DNA of 64,000 bases. Source: Leptidea sinapis (lineage: Eukaryota > Arthropoda > Insecta > Lepidoptera > Pieridae). Position numbers and translations under genes: made by a program. Under the pieces are notes generated by a model. The model was not told where the DNA came from, searched no databases, and was given only the letters and a program-made list of their open reading frames with translations. Position 1 is the first letter of the stretch. The number at the start of each line of letters is the position of its first letter. Where the stretch lies: assembly GCF_905404315.1 (NCBI RefSeq), contig NC_066284.1:13535001-13599000 (forward strand), given 5' to 3'. Of this stretch, positions 1 to 12,088 are shown piece after piece.

Positions 1-34
1 ATCCTTGAAATTAACGAATATTGCTTTGTTTAAG

Positions 35-774
35 GTTGTCATATGGAAAGCATTGGCGGCCCTGGCATGGGTGGTCCCATGGAGGGGATGTTAGGAAGTG
101 GAGATTTCCCGCCTGATATGAATCTTAGCCCTAAAATGGGAGGAGGGCCCATGGGCGGACCAATGGGACCCATGGGCCCAGACTCGCCTATGCTAGGACC
201 CAGAATGGGCGGGGGCAAGATGCCTCCCTTCAACGGTGCTAACGTCCAGGTGAAAGCGAGCGCGCCAAATACAATACAGTATTTACCGACCAGGCCTCAA
301 ATGCAATGCAACACTGGACCCCGAGGTCCACCTAGTCTAGACTTCCTTCAGCGCGTCACGAATCCCATGCAAATGGACGGCGGTAAAGGAGTGCAGTATT
401 TCCCTGGGGCGAGGGGTATGGAAATGGAGGGGGCCATGAGAGGGGTGATGCGAGCCCCTGGCCTGTTGAGGATGCCTCATTACCCGCCCGGTTTTAATTC
501 CCCACCCAAAATGTCTGACCCGTTCTCGGGGCCTAATATGTGCGGTCCCGGATTCCGCGCGAAGGGGATGGGTCCGAATGTGCGAATGGGGAATGCGCAA
601 CCACTGCCCCCTTCTATGGGGGGTCCAAACCCAGGCTTCAAGGGACAAGGATTTGCAGTACCTTCCACGGCGGACCCCAACTACGCAGCTCAGTTCCACA
701 ACTTTCAGCAACAGTTGTACGCGACGGGCAGTCGAGCGCAACCGCAGCCGTACCCGTACCAGCCAAACAAGTGA
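35..774 (+). CDS. C-terminal exon of a BCL9/Legless-like protein (partial)
   Basis: The reading frame is open from the window edge and ends at TGA 772-774. An acceptor-like TTTAAG precedes position 35, so this is probably the last coding exon, entered in phase 2 (GT-TGT-CAT-ATG). About 246 codons are present. The protein is rich in Gly, Met and Pro (repeated GGPMG and MGP motifs). In the middle it has the more conserved-looking patches TIQYLPTRPQ and GPPSLDFLQRV, and it ends in a Gln/Tyr/Pro tail (YPYQPNK). These patches recall the C-terminal homology region of BCL9/Legless, the Wnt co-activator that links beta-catenin to Pygopus in the nucleus. That match is from memory and the composition is low-complexity, so another Gly/Met-rich nuclear protein is possible. 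The exon is more GC-rich than its flanks, as expected for real coding sequence. Confidence 0.6.
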
Positions 775-3420
775 TGGTCGTTGAGGACTGTGACGGTTCA
801 AACGTGATACGGACACTTTGAATATACAACACATTTTGTCTAATGAGGACTAATTAATTGCCTTTACCCGAATATTACCTTTAATTACGATTTATTCTGC
901 GGATTTATAGAACGAAATAAAGCTAGAGATGAAATCTAATGCTATCTTTATGTGTCAGTAAACAGTGACAGATTTGGCAATATATTTTATCAGTGGTCAA
1001 AGATTAATAACGTTTTAGAAACCCAACGTTAGAATCTCGGTTTAGAAAATTCGTGATTGTACTCAAGAATTTTCTAAACTGACTCTTTCTAATAGAGTGA
1101 ATGTATAGTGTGATATTCAAGTATTGGTTTAACTTTAAAAACCCACAATTTCTTCACTCAATCTGAAGTCAAGGGTGTGTTTCCACTGCACTCGGACGAA
1201 GTGGCTCAAAAGATATAGGCCAGTTTTACTTAATACTCAATTCATTTTCGAAAACATTAATTAATATGTGCTTATTTGCATAAATCGATACGCACACTGT
1301 TTCGCGTAATAGTACTACAGAAACACTATTTAGTGACCAATATAACTGGCTTTACATTAATATAGGATGAAGTATATATTAAATGCCAATCTTACCTTTA
1401 TTTGCCAGTACCATGCGTATTTATAGCTACAGCTCACGTTCGCACTGTGACTTCGGCAAGTGGAAACGCGCCCCCTTAGCATGCGACGTACTTAACGTAT
1501 GAGCCCAGTGATTCATTTGTATTTTATCGTGTTTGTGATTTGTTCGCGTATTTTTATGCGATGTTCGTTGATGTGTCTCTGTTAAGGATGTACAAAGTGT
1601 ACAGATAGATGCGTTTCGAACATTCAGTTGAGTCATGTCGCCTCTCGTCCGCCACAAGATCAGTGTTATCGGTTCCTTTTTGTTTTCCTACGCACACAGT
1701 CATCTAGTCAATTTGAAATTATTGCCCGATTACGTGTAACTATTGAGTCCACGATCTTATTATTCTCTTACGACACGGAAGTACATAATTATATGTAGCA
1801 ATTGTTTTGTCCATTGTTAGTTTTTAAGTTAATCGTATTAGGGAAATTGGTTTTATATTTAAGTTTGAGGCCGCCGCCTACGCTCACGGTACTGATTTTA
1901 TACTTCATTTTTATTTCTTTTTTTATTGATCTGATAGCAATTTTTTTCTGTCTTCCATGTTTTATAGACTTACAGTGAATCGCGACTTATCGATTGTAAT
2001 ATGGAACAATTTTAGCTATTGTTAGTCATACTTTAAAGTACTTAAAACTGATGCCATAATTTGTAGCCACATTTTGTTTCGTGATATTTTGAACTTTATT
2101 ATTTATTGTCCCTCGAACGATATTACTTGTGGGCTACTGCGTACTGGCTCTGTTGTGTTCAGTAGTAGACACAGTCGCTACTACAACAAGATATTACGCA
2201 CTTGGCCCACTGAACCTGTTTTGTATTATAAGGTGATGTTAAAATTAGATTAGGTAAGCACATTGTGGAACTCACAGTGGCCTTTACAGAGTGCTTGAAA
2301 CCGGCACGCCTCACTCACTACAAACTATTGAGATTACTAAAGGCTCAGCTATGTGGATAGCTCATAGACGAATTACTCCCGACTAGCGATGACGATAATA
2401 GAAATCGACAAATCAGTCTGAGGTCTTTTTCTCGCCCAATCTACACCAAATCTCATTCCATATCATTTTTAAAATTTAAATTGCATAGGCAAGGACAAAT
2501 CAGTCGAGTATCTAGGCATAGGGTGTAGCGTTTTAACCAAATACCATAATTTAAAATGCAACTATTATTAAGACAAAAATCGACAATCTAAAACATTTCA
2601 TGAACTATCTCTGAGCAAGAAGCGCTCCGCCTTTCGCAAAAAATGATGCGGAAAAAGAATGGAGTAAGGGTACTGTCAGACAAACGACAAAATAAAATAG
2701 TCATTAGAACAAATATAATTAAAAGATGTTCTTATGAAGAAATTGTAAACCACTTCAATGCTCCTCAAGTTAGTTAATCGACAGTACCGTACAGATTCCT
2801 TAAAATATATACATGCATCTTTTTTAGTTATTACCGGCTTTGAGAACAAGATATATTATCCTGAATGCATATCACCGCAGATGATGTTATAAAAACAACA
2901 TGGCGCGTAACCGAAAATCGTGACGATTTGTTAAAATTTATCTCATACGTCGATAAGGAGTTTCACTTCAATAATTATACATTAATTTATTTTATGAGTC
3001 ACGGGTTGGTGTTCTTCGTAACACACACACATTTATTTCTACTATCGTTATCGATAATCGAGATAGTGTAGGCCAGCAGCACAAGTCCGTACGGAACACG
3101 CGATAGAAGTTAGATAGTCTTAATTTATATGTAATTATTAATAAGTAAGGTAAAGAATGGTTCTTGTTGTAGGCTAAGCGGAGCGATGACATAGTTTGTG
3201 TAATATTTATATAAGAAATGAAATTAAGATGCAAACTATTGGTTGTGATTCAGACACAATTTGTTGTTTACCACGGGACTGTGGGATGTTTGTTTCTTAA
3301 GACCCCTTTTTTATTTTGATTTTTTTTACATTGTCTCGTTTGTACATCACTAACAATTATTGTACAGAGTAATTTTGGACTTAATTTAAGGCAATAAATG
3401 TATTTATTTTATAACTCGTG
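775..3420 (+). other. Probable 3' UTR and downstream flank of the first gene
   Basis: No convincing coding sequence is present. An early AATAAA lies near 917 and another at 3393-3398 (GCAATAAATG), so a long 3' UTR of up to 2.6 kb is possible. Positions 2890-2976 share an approximately 80-bp repeat with 42085-42170 (starting ATGGCGCGTAACCGAAAATC), so part of this stretch is repeat-derived. Confidence 0.4.
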
Positions 3421-4026
3421 ATGTAAGAATTTATTCTTAATTATTATAAAAAAAATATATAATATGCTTGTAGCTGTCTTGTTTTATTTGTGCATTCACG
3501 TTGTGCTCTAATAATTGATTTTTAATTACAAAAAAAGACTAGGAAATGTACAACAGTCAAAAGATCGTAAATATGCTGTAATTTCTTTTGTATTACATAA
3601 TAAAATTAAATTTTTTTGCTTAAATAAACATGATTAATGAAAGTGTATCATTGTAATATACCAGAGGCGAGGCGTGAGTAGCATGGGTCGACGAATGTAG
3701 GATGTTTTGGTTTCTGAAAAAGCAGTTTTTTTCTAATTTAAAAATGAAGATGTAGGGGAAGGTGGGTTAAAACGGGGACCTTAAGGTATTTCATGAATAA
3801 AACCCATGTTTAATTGCACAATGTAGGAATTTTTAATAAGAAAATAATCAGCCTTTTTTCCTTAAATCATATATCAGTCAAAACAAAAAAATATAATTCT
3901 TCTCAAAGAAATATCAACTTCAAAAAAATAGTTATATCTGGGGAGATAGCCCTATAAGATGGGGATCTTACCCCACTTATAGGGCAAGACCGGGTACCCC
4001 CTTGGGTAAGATGGGGTATAAAATGT

Positions 4027-5540
4027 TTAAACGTCATCATCTTCACAAACCGGACAGATATAGACGGCTTCGTCGTCGTTATATTCCACTCCTGCACAGC
4101 CACGATGCGCCCACTTACCGCAAGCCTGGCAAGTGATTCAACCTTCAATAGACTCGGAATACAAGCCGTGGCAATACAGACATTCAGTATCTTCTTCTGA
4201 TGTCTGACCTTCATCGTCAGCTTTCTTGGTTTTTTGAGATCTCTTAATTGTTATTTTCTTTTTGTTTGTTACAGTTGGTTTCGGTTTCTTAATGTTTTGT
4301 GTTTCTTCTAATTCTGTTTTATATGGAGAAGCAGTGATAATAGCTTTTCCTCTTCTTAATTGTCTTGGCCTTTTTTCGGCGCCTCGTGGATAAGGCATAA
4401 CTGTTTCGGGCTAACCAGATCGAATGGCTCCATTATCGAAAGAATCATTTACTTTTGCTTGCTGTACTAGATGTGAGGTTGTTGCAGTTGGTTGAGGTAG
4501 AGTGTGTGCTGAAGAATTTAAGGCGGTGCAGGTGGCAGTTTGAGTATCAGGAGCTGACGATGTAATTGTCGATGGAATTGTCAGTGTTCGTTATGAGAAT
4601 TCTGCTATCGATGGTGTCGAAGTTGTATCAGCTTCAGGTTCCGTTGCAGCGTTCAATTCGATTTCGGTAGCAATGAAGTCATCTTCAGTATAAATCTGTG
4701 CATTATAAAGTGAGATCCCACATGCTTTAAATGCATTAATTGCAGTTGGCATTGTTGCTGCCCGAAGAGTTCAGCCATTTGAAATTGGAAAACTACGTTC
4801 CGAGGATTAGATCTTAACCATCCTGTTAGAGCCTGATCATAAAAGATACTCAAAGACCGCATAAAACCAACATCGGCAGGTTGTAGTGTGTGGTGAGTAG
4901 CATATTATTGTCACACCGTATTTACGTGCTTCATCGATTAACTGCAAATTTTGGGTGTGGGAGGCCATCTAAAATCAGCATGGTTTTAGAAGTGTTGGTG
5001 AGTACGTATCACAAACTTCTGCAACCATTTTAAGAAAATGTCTGCAGTGATCCATCCAGAATCTGAACATTCAGCCTATGAGTTCGGTGGAGCTCCATTG
5101 AGCAGTTCGGGCTTCATACGTTCTCTGGAATATAAAAACATTGGAGGAAAGTATGTCTCTGCAGCTTTCAAACAAATATCAATCGTTATAGTTTTACCTC
5201 GTTCGGCTGATGTCAAAACTTCCACTTTTTACCCGTCGCTGCGATCACTTTGGACCGTGATTTTGGCACCACCGAAACACCTGTTTCGTCACAATTATAA
5301 ATCCTGCCTGGAGTAAAAGGGTTATCATCAAGTGTTCTTCCTAATAGTTCGAAAAGTTTTCCAACAGACACGTTGTCAGAACCAGAGAAAATACAGCTAC
5401 AAATGGACCAACCGGGTCCTTCATCAACGTGTAAAATCACCATATATTCTCGTAAACCCTGCACCTGGATACAGTAGATCATATCCAAAACATGGCCATT
5501 CGATTCATAGCAATTCAATAAATTCTCCCTCACCTATATT
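4027..5540 (-). pseudogene. Decayed pogo-like DDE transposase with C-terminal zinc finger
   Basis: Read on the minus strand, blocks of a pogo/Tigger-type transposase occur in the right order but in several frames. At 5213-5533 lies the first part of the DDE domain, with the signature IYNCDETGVSVVPKSRSK, whose aspartate would be the first catalytic residue. At 4653-4862 is the post-catalytic segment (WLRSNPRNVVFQFQMAELFG). At 4138-4398 is a basic linker (KKPKPTVTNKKKITIKRS). A Cys/His finger ends the protein: CLYCHGLY, then CQACGKWAHRGCAG and ICPVCEDDDV just before a stop at 4027-4029. Frameshifts separate the blocks and the middle of the catalytic core is not readable, so this copy is dead. 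Flanking sequence at 3755-4025 (GGGGTAAGATGGGG-type motifs) is probably the transposon end. Such elements move by cut and paste at TA sites. Confidence 0.6.
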
Positions 5541-5703
5541 ACTGACATCTCCTTCACCTATAAGCAGCTCCTATATTGATGTACCCAGTCCACAACTAGT
5601 TGGAATTCAACAAACTTCGACTACAAGCAAGTCCTGTGAATCGGTTACAGAATCCTATACTAATAACTTTCAGCAATTTTTCGATAAATATTCCGAATTG
5701 TAA
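5510..5703 (+). pseudogene. C-terminal piece of a possible Harbinger-associated MADF/Myb-like protein
   Basis: A plus-strand frame runs through Ser/Pro/Thr-rich sequence (SPSPILLTSPSPISSSYID) and ends in NNFQQFFDKYSEL followed by a TAA stop. A Ser/Pro-rich linker with a short aromatic end is typical of the second, DNA-binding gene carried by Harbinger elements. A Harbinger transposase exon lies 300 bp away on the opposite strand. No MADF domain is visible, so this is inference from position and composition. The left limit overlaps the end of the pogo remnant. Confidence 0.3.
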
Positions 5704-6015
5704 GTTTACCTTGTAATATGCTATTTCATTTCCATTTTGATTATAATACTTTGTATAACAATACCTGGTTTTGATTAAAATACTTTTTATAACGAACTTT
5801 CTTTAATTATAACTAAATAATAATGTATGGTGGCCTGTGTATCAAGCTAGACACACTAGCGCTCTGTGCCCCGTTATCTTATGGGCTATTTTACAATTAT
5901 CGTGTCCAGCTTGATGTGCTGCCCACTATACATGTACAGAGTTGACCACCAGCCAACAAACGATAATGATAGAAACCAATGATTAAAAAACAAACATGAA
6001 AATAGTAAAATTACC

Positions 6016-6326
6016 TTAATGTCACAGCCAGCAGCCATTCTTTCTTTAGGCCCCACAGCCATTCGAAAATGTGTGTCTTGTTTCTTGATACTGTTTGTGA
6101 GATGAATTAGCAAATAATTGAATGTGGATTCACTCATACGAAAGTAATCAAAAAACTTTGTAGGTGCGTTGTGTAGCTTGCCAAAAAGAGTATAAAATGC
6201 TCCCTCTGATACCCCTAATCTAACTTCCACAATGGGATGTATCCAATACTTTCTGTGGACAGATCTTTTTTTGCGTCTCAAATATAATAGATACAGCAAA
6301 TAAAGTTTTCTATTATAGTCTGCCAT
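6016..6326 (-). pseudogene. Harbinger-like transposase, N-terminal exon only
   Basis: The minus-strand frame starts at ATG 6326-6324 and encodes about 104 residues with the block RKYWIHPI, then GAFYTLFGKL, KFFDYFRMSESTFNYLL and KKQDTHFRMAVGPKERMAAG. This is the N-terminal, pre-catalytic part of insect Harbinger (PIF-type) transposases. After GACATTAAG a GTAATT follows at about 6016, a plausible splice donor, but no downstream catalytic exon is recognisable. A 10-11 bp inverted motif (ACACTAGCGC at about 5849 and GCGCTAGTGT at about 6469) brackets the exon and may be the remains of terminal inverted repeats. The copy lacks the DDE core and must be inactive. Confidence 0.55.
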
Positions 6327-6480
6327 AATGACCTGCCTGCACTAAGCTATCGAGCAAATGGCTGTGTCGGAACGATTTTGTCGGAAATATGTGAAAATAG
6401 CACATGGTGTCGGCTATCGGATGACGAGTAAAGTAAAGTGAGGACGCCACGTGCGGGTGTCGTTGAGGTGGCGCTAGTGT

Positions 6481-7654
6481 AGCGGTGTGAAGTGTGACGC
6501 GAGTAGTGGAGGGGAGAGGGGTGGCGACGGGTATCTTTTAATGTCTTGCTCGGGATTAAATTAATTATTCTGCTAAGTTAAAGTTGTACTAGAGTACTTA
6601 CCTATATATATATATTTGAAAGTTAAAAGTTGTTATTGTAAAATCTTAAATATAAAGTGGTTTCTGGTAGAATACTATTTTTATTTTTCTTCACTACTTT
6701 ACATATTATTTTTCACTATTTAGCCGATTTCCGTACGCCACAATCAATCGATCAAACCACATAGCTTCTTTTCATTGTATCACAAAACTGAACTGCAAAA
6801 GAAGTTAATCACAAGACTGTGGGATGGTATTGATAATCGAAACTATATTTTGTTTTTAAACTTCGACAAAATCTACAAAATAAAATGCAGTAACAGTTGT
6901 AAACTGCAAACTTTATTCAAACAAAACAATTATTATAACAATATTATTTACAATACTTACTTATACTAGAGCTTAAATCTTTTACCGCCCTTTTGATTTT
7001 GGGAACACGAGCTGTAATTGAAATTTAAAAAAGCCTATGTAGAGAACACAACATTTTGTTCAAATATCGAAATACTCACGTAAATAATGCTATGCTCGGA
7101 GGTATTTATGAGTACCTACCTAACTTATAACAAATATTGCTTAAAATACATACCCATTACCCTTTTCATTTTTATTTCACGAATATCTGCAATCATAAAT
7201 CGTATTGATTGTAGATTATACAGCAACTATTCTTTTAAAAATATTCAATATACAGTTTTTACTTTGTCGAGATTTCATTATAGTTACTTATATATAATAG
7301 CTGATGTCCGCGACGTCGTCCGCGTAGACGCTGCTATGAAGCAGCAAAAATACTTTGCTTGCTTCTATCATAATTATATGTCTTCTTGATCTTTTGGAAA
7401 ATTTGAATTAAATATTGTGTATAATAGCATTTTCATTATTTTTTATCCTGTATCCATTTGTACGTACCTTATTCAACAAATAAATAATTGATTAATTGGT
7501 AGAACGCCCCGCTACTAAAGAAAATAAGGAAAAATCTGCCTCTGCCTCATGGTTTTAAAATTAAAAATTTTATATTTTTTATAACTGCTAATAAAATTGT
7601 CGCTAAATACCTTAATTTATTTACGGTGTGTGTGAATTGATGCATCTACTGTAG
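6481..7654. other. AT-rich non-coding stretch with a Helitron-like scrap
   Basis: Nothing coding is recognised. At 7300-7345 the sequence GCTGATGTCCGCGACGTCG matches the motif seen on the opposite strand at 9625-9650 beside the Helitron helicase remnant, so a Helitron terminal fragment is likely there. Confidence 0.3.
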
Positions 7655-7935
7655 AATGGTCTGGTATTATTGTTGATACAGTAGTAGTCGGCCGTGAATG
7701 TACTCAGTAGCTCTTGTTTTTTACGTATTAATTTACATTTTTTTTTGAGTATTTGTAGTTTGAGTATTATTGCTGCATCACTTTACATATATTGTAACTG
7801 AAATGATTTGTGAGTGATTGCCACAAAGAGTTTCTTGCCACTTCTTATTAAAGCTCAACCCTCAAAGGAGGTGGATATAAAAAGAAAAGTCATTTCCTTG
7901 ACCTGCCTGAATAAAGTGATTTTGATTTGATTACC
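7655..7935 (+). mobile_element. 5'-truncated LINE 3' end (L family)
   Basis: This 280-bp stretch is closely similar, in reverse complement, to 18425-18715. It ends in GATTTTGATTTGATTA, the pentanucleotide tail of this family. It contains only 3' UTR and no reading frame, as expected for a heavily 5'-truncated insertion made by target-primed reverse transcription. Confidence 0.6.
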
Positions 7936-8539
7936 CTAAAGGATTGAGCTTTTGATTGCTGTTGGTAAAAATATAATATTGGGCTAATTTTACCTATTTA
8001 AGGCACAATTAATAATATCTGCGTTCTTATTGACGAAGTAATTCAATTTAATGAAAAGTAGTGATATATTGTCAATAAAACCAGCTCAGAATACAATAGA
8101 AGTTTATTAATTTTTAAGTCATAAAAGCAGTTTCTGTGACTAAACCGTAATTGGTATGTAGATAGTGTGTCACGGACTATTTTTGTAGATATTTTAAAGT
8201 TCTATAAATATATAACATATTCCTTCTCGGGTATGTATAAATAAATGCTTCAAAACTGTATTGAATCTATAATATATTAATTGCCTTCTACAAATATGAA
8301 TTGAGTGCCGCGGCCGATAGATTTATTAATTTTGATGAGTGCGGAAGTGGGAACTGGAGGCTTCGTTCTCGCGCCTCACCACAGGCACTAGTAATGTGCT
8401 GCAACACATTTTATTGTTTTATCTTTACCTGTTCTTGCAGCAGTCACCAGGAAAACTCTTTCTTATTTTATTTATTTTATATATAAATAGTGTATATACA
8501 TATATAAAACCTTTGTGTAAGTCAAGAGTCTCAGCTTCC

Positions 8540-9655
8540 TGAATACCAAATATTATCAAAATTGGTCCAACCATTTGCGCGTGAAGAAGAAGCAAATATA
8601 CACACACACACACACACAAACTTCCCTTTATAGTATAAGTGCGATAAATAATTATATAATACATTAAAATATTCCTACATTTTTTGCGCCGCACGCATGA
8701 ATACCTCTCAGATTGTAGATTTCCTACTTACTGACACTTATCGTATTATTTTGTATCATTCATACCTTATGTGTTATTCTGATGTGTAAACTATATTATT
8801 GTAAAGTTTCATTAAAATCCATTTAGTAGGTTTTGCGTGAATGCATCTATACATTTACAAACTTTTGCATTTATAATATTAGTAGGATAGTAAGAAGTAG
8901 GATTATAATATAAGTAGGATCTGTGGAGCCATCTGGAGCATACACAATAAGAGTATTAGGTTTGTTTACGCGTGAAAGAGCTACGTCTAGTTGTCTATGG
9001 GAAAAGCATCCAATACTTTTATCCACCCGGCAACGAATAATGTCTGGCCCTGAGCTTCATTAATGGTCATAACATTACAGTGACTGATTGGAATTTGTAC
9101 TCGTTTGAAAGAGGAAGGAAAGTTATTATACGTACCACTTTATATTGGTACCACTTGGGAAAAAAACGATGTAATCTGCGCCGCAACCGGTTACGATTTC
9201 AGCGTCTAGAATGTGTTGCTGCAAATTTGTGACATTGAGCCGAGTTCCGTTACAAAGTTTTTAGACCTTATTAAAGACATTATTCGGAATTTTTATGACA
9301 CCGACAAAACCCAAAAATCTAACACTACCATTTAGAAAATGAGGTCAAACGCACAACGCCTATTATTGAATATAACCATCAAAAGCTGGCAGTCTTCAGA
9401 AAAATCCATGAGTCCCGCGGGATTTGTGAAAAACTGAAATTCACGTCGATGAGCTATAACTATACCAAGTGTAGGGTTAGTTTGCAATCTTCCTTGAAAT
9501 AAGATTCATAATATATGTTGTAATATATTGGGGACGGGAGCGAAAACAGGAACCGGAACTGGAATGGGACATGAGATAATCTTCAATTCCAAACTTGCTT
9601 ATTATTTTTAAAAGCTACGCGGACGAAGTCGCGGGCATCAGCTACTATTTGTTAC
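8540..9655 (-). mobile_element. Helitron remnant with helicase C-terminal sequence
   Basis: On the minus strand, around 9240-9130, a broken frame reads LQQHILDAEIVTGCGADYI. Around 9115-8940 another reads FKRVQIPISHCNVMTINEAQ, then GQTLFVAG and PNTLIVYAP-like sequence. These correspond to the last motifs of the PIF1-type helicase of Helitrons (the TINxAQGQT motif and the SRV..PNxL.VYAP end). Frameshifts and stops interrupt it. The upstream minus-strand boundary at about 9650 carries GTAGCTGATGCCCGCGACTT, a motif shared with 7300-7345. A CA microsatellite lies at 8602-8618. The Rep domain is absent. Confidence 0.5.
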
Positions 9656-10449
9656 CAAACTCCTCCAAACCGACTTAACTGATTTGTATGAAATATTGTG
9701 TGCATATCGGGTAAATCTGAGAATCGGCCGCCATCTATTTTTCATACCCCTTAATGATAAGGGTGACCCATACCCAAAATTTTATTTTTATTTAAAAAAA
9801 TATCTTTATTATATCATGATTCAGCAAAAAATAAATATAACTTCAGATTTTCACTCTTCTACCATCAACCCCTGTTTTTTTATCGTGATTTTTATATTAT
9901 TCTGTTCCATCCACAGATCAAAATGTATAATAATTATTGTGGTACGATGAATTTTCATGTATACTGCCGTCATAAGAAAAAAAGGCGCATCTAACATTTT
10001 TCTCAAAATTGAGTTTAAAAAAGGCGCATCTACAGATATTTTTTATTTTTTTCTATTTCAACTAGAAGTCCGTTAAGCACACTGCGAAATAGGGCACATT
10101 TGTAGTATCATGGGAGGCATCACTAAAATGAAAAACCGCTTCTGGTCTTTGCGACGTTGAAAAAACGCATTTACTTAGTCTCTTACGAAATATTAAATTG
10201 ATCCTATAATGAAAAAACGTTTCTGGATTACACTAAGAAAAAAAGACGCTTCTGCGTAGATACGTCTTTTCATCTTATTATAAAGAAAAATAGTTCGGCG
10301 CAAGTGGCAGATACGTTTTTTTACTTAGTACCGGTGTTTGTGCGGGAGAGAGCGGGGTTCGGAGTTATGAATTTATCTCGCATGTGCGTCTAAACTCTTA
10401 CGATTTTTTACGTACGAAGCTATCGTATTTTGCATTTGTATCATCTTTT

Positions 10450-10927
10450 TGGAACGAAGTTCCTTACGGCAGGCTTGGAGGAGATAGGGATTTTGCTGCG
10501 CGACCGAACTGAATAAAATTTGATACTGAAACCGTAAGAAAAAGTCCGTGGAATAAAACCGTTAAATGAGACGTGCACAGGCGCGACAGTCGAATACACA
10601 AGCGAGTAGTATAAAATACCTTTTTGTAATTATTTCTATCTCTATGTAATTTTATGTTGTCAAACAAAAATAAAGAGACATATTTTGTTATTTTAATTGA
10701 TAATTTGGATTACGATTTCTTTTTATTTTACGTAATTTATTATTTCCTAAAATACTGAATTTCCTAAAGACTTTCCTGTACTTAAATAAAAACTAATCTG
10801 CAAAATTTAAGAGAAAAATCAAGAAAACCTACATAAAATTAAACACGATTTTTTTATACAAATTGTGTCGATTCTACATTAGCCGAAGGAACTTCATTCC
10901 TACCTGGTGTCCCACGATACCACAACT
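10450..10927. repeat. 480-bp repeat P, copy 1
   Basis: It runs from TTTGGAACGAAGTTCCTTACG to CACGATACCACA and is matched nearly base for base by 12089-12556 in the same orientation. It contains an inner inverted pair (GGAACGAAGTTCCTT near the left edge, AAGGAACTTCATTCC about 28 bp from the right edge). The ends are TG...CA when read on either strand. It could be a solo LTR or a MITE. A minus-strand frame of 67 codons (10464-10667) is present here and conserved in copy 2. Confidence 0.6.
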
Positions 10928-11269
10928 TTTTTTTTTAAATTTATATTATAAATCAATTAACCTATTTAAGTCAATATATTTCTCTGAGTTAATTTTATTT
11001 ATGGTTATTATATATTTTGTAAAAATCTGTGTAAGGTTGGAGATACACAAAATAATATATACTAATTTTCGTAAAATAATAATAACTCAAAGATAAAAGC
11101 CATAGCTCAAACCAGCTTTTCTGTTATAATTTGGCACTAAGCCCTATCAGGTCGTAAAATGAGTGACATAGCAAGCTATTTGAAACAAAAACTTCTAGGA
11201 TTTTCATCATTTTCAGTGACCTGAGAGTTAAATAAAGCATACAAGATTTTATGACGATACATCACTCAA

Positions 11270-11345
11270 ACGGTTAGGTCAGTTGGCAGAGCACTAGCAC
11301 GGAACGCCAGAGGTCGTGGTTTCGAGTCCCGCATCGTTCATAAAA
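11270..11345 (+). repeat. tRNA-derived SINE head (tRNA-like, not a functional tRNA)
   Basis: The stretch has an A-box-like TTAGGTCAGTTGGCAGAGC and a B-box GGTTTCGAGTCCC at tRNA spacing. A seven-base anticodon loop ACGGAAC lies between near-complementary CTAGC and GCCAG. Position 33 is C instead of the invariant U, and the acceptor stem is imperfect. The sequence continues CATCGTTCATAAAATTTTG, which recurs beside the tRNA-like foldback at 37375-37555. Together this indicates a SINE family rather than a tRNA gene. Confidence 0.5.
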
Positions 11346-11374
11346 TTTTGTTTTCAAATTTTATTTGTTGTTTT

Positions 11375-11769
11375 GGGGTCTCACCAAAGCGCAAAGAAAA
11401 AAGTTAGAAACTCGCAAGACAGTAGAGAAGCATGCTGAATTTAAGAAGAATCAGACAGAGTATGAAACAGAAGTCGCACTAAGATAAAAAATAGGACATA
11501 CAGTTAGAGTATATCAAAAAATGGAACAAAAGCATAGTGTTTTAGATTCCCTTCAAATAGAAAAAGGAAACGAGGCAGACAAATTTGGACGTGGGAAGCG
11601 AGATAAAGATGATAGCAGCAAGACTATGGACAAGAAAAGCTCTAAACTAAGAAGAGTTGAAAGAAATGGAGGAGGAGTTTGCCAATGTTGGGCAAACAGA
11701 CGAAGTTGTCGATGTCATCAACTCAGTAGAGTGCTTGTTATTTTGAAATATCCTTTTACGTTTGAATAA
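11375..11769 (+). pseudogene. Unrecognised Lys-rich coding-like remnant
   Basis: Two short frames lie in tandem. One encodes GLTKAQRKKLETRKTVEKHA and continues to a stop near 11487. The other (11521-11769, 82 codons) begins MEQKHSVLDSLQIEKGNEAD and is rich in Lys, Asp and Ser. The composition looks coding compared with the AT-rich surroundings. I do not recognise a family. Its place inside the TIR element suggests a decayed transposon protein, but a random open frame is possible. Confidence 0.25.
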
Positions 11770-12088
11770 TGGCTATTATTATTACTTCTTTCTTTTGTCT
11801 TATTTGTAGTTTATATAAAATGTTAAGATTTTTTTAGATACTTTTGCTTAAATAATCACAATTCTAATGTGGCTCATTATTCCTAAAACTAGCCAATATT
11901 AACTATTACGTTTGATTATGTGTCAAAATTGTATCAAAACATAATTTTAACTAATAGAGAGTGACATATCGAGCCCCAATGTCTCTTTTATTGCTTTGAA
12001 TGTTTGTAAAACTACTTAATTTATTATTATTATCTCATTTATATTCATTAAGGGATATTTTTGGAAAATGTATTGATTTATTATTTTT

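Noticed and set aside
337..834. 165-codon minus-strand frame
   Set aside because: It is opposite the Gly/Met-rich coding exon and runs past its stop codon. High GC content explains the open frame; no family features.
8425..8694. 89-codon minus-strand frame with CVCVCV
   Set aside because: It is generated by the CA microsatellite at about 8600 and surrounding repeat DNA.
11270..11345. Functional tRNA gene
   Set aside because: The anticodon loop lacks U33, stems have mismatches, and the sequence continues into a repeated SINE tail.
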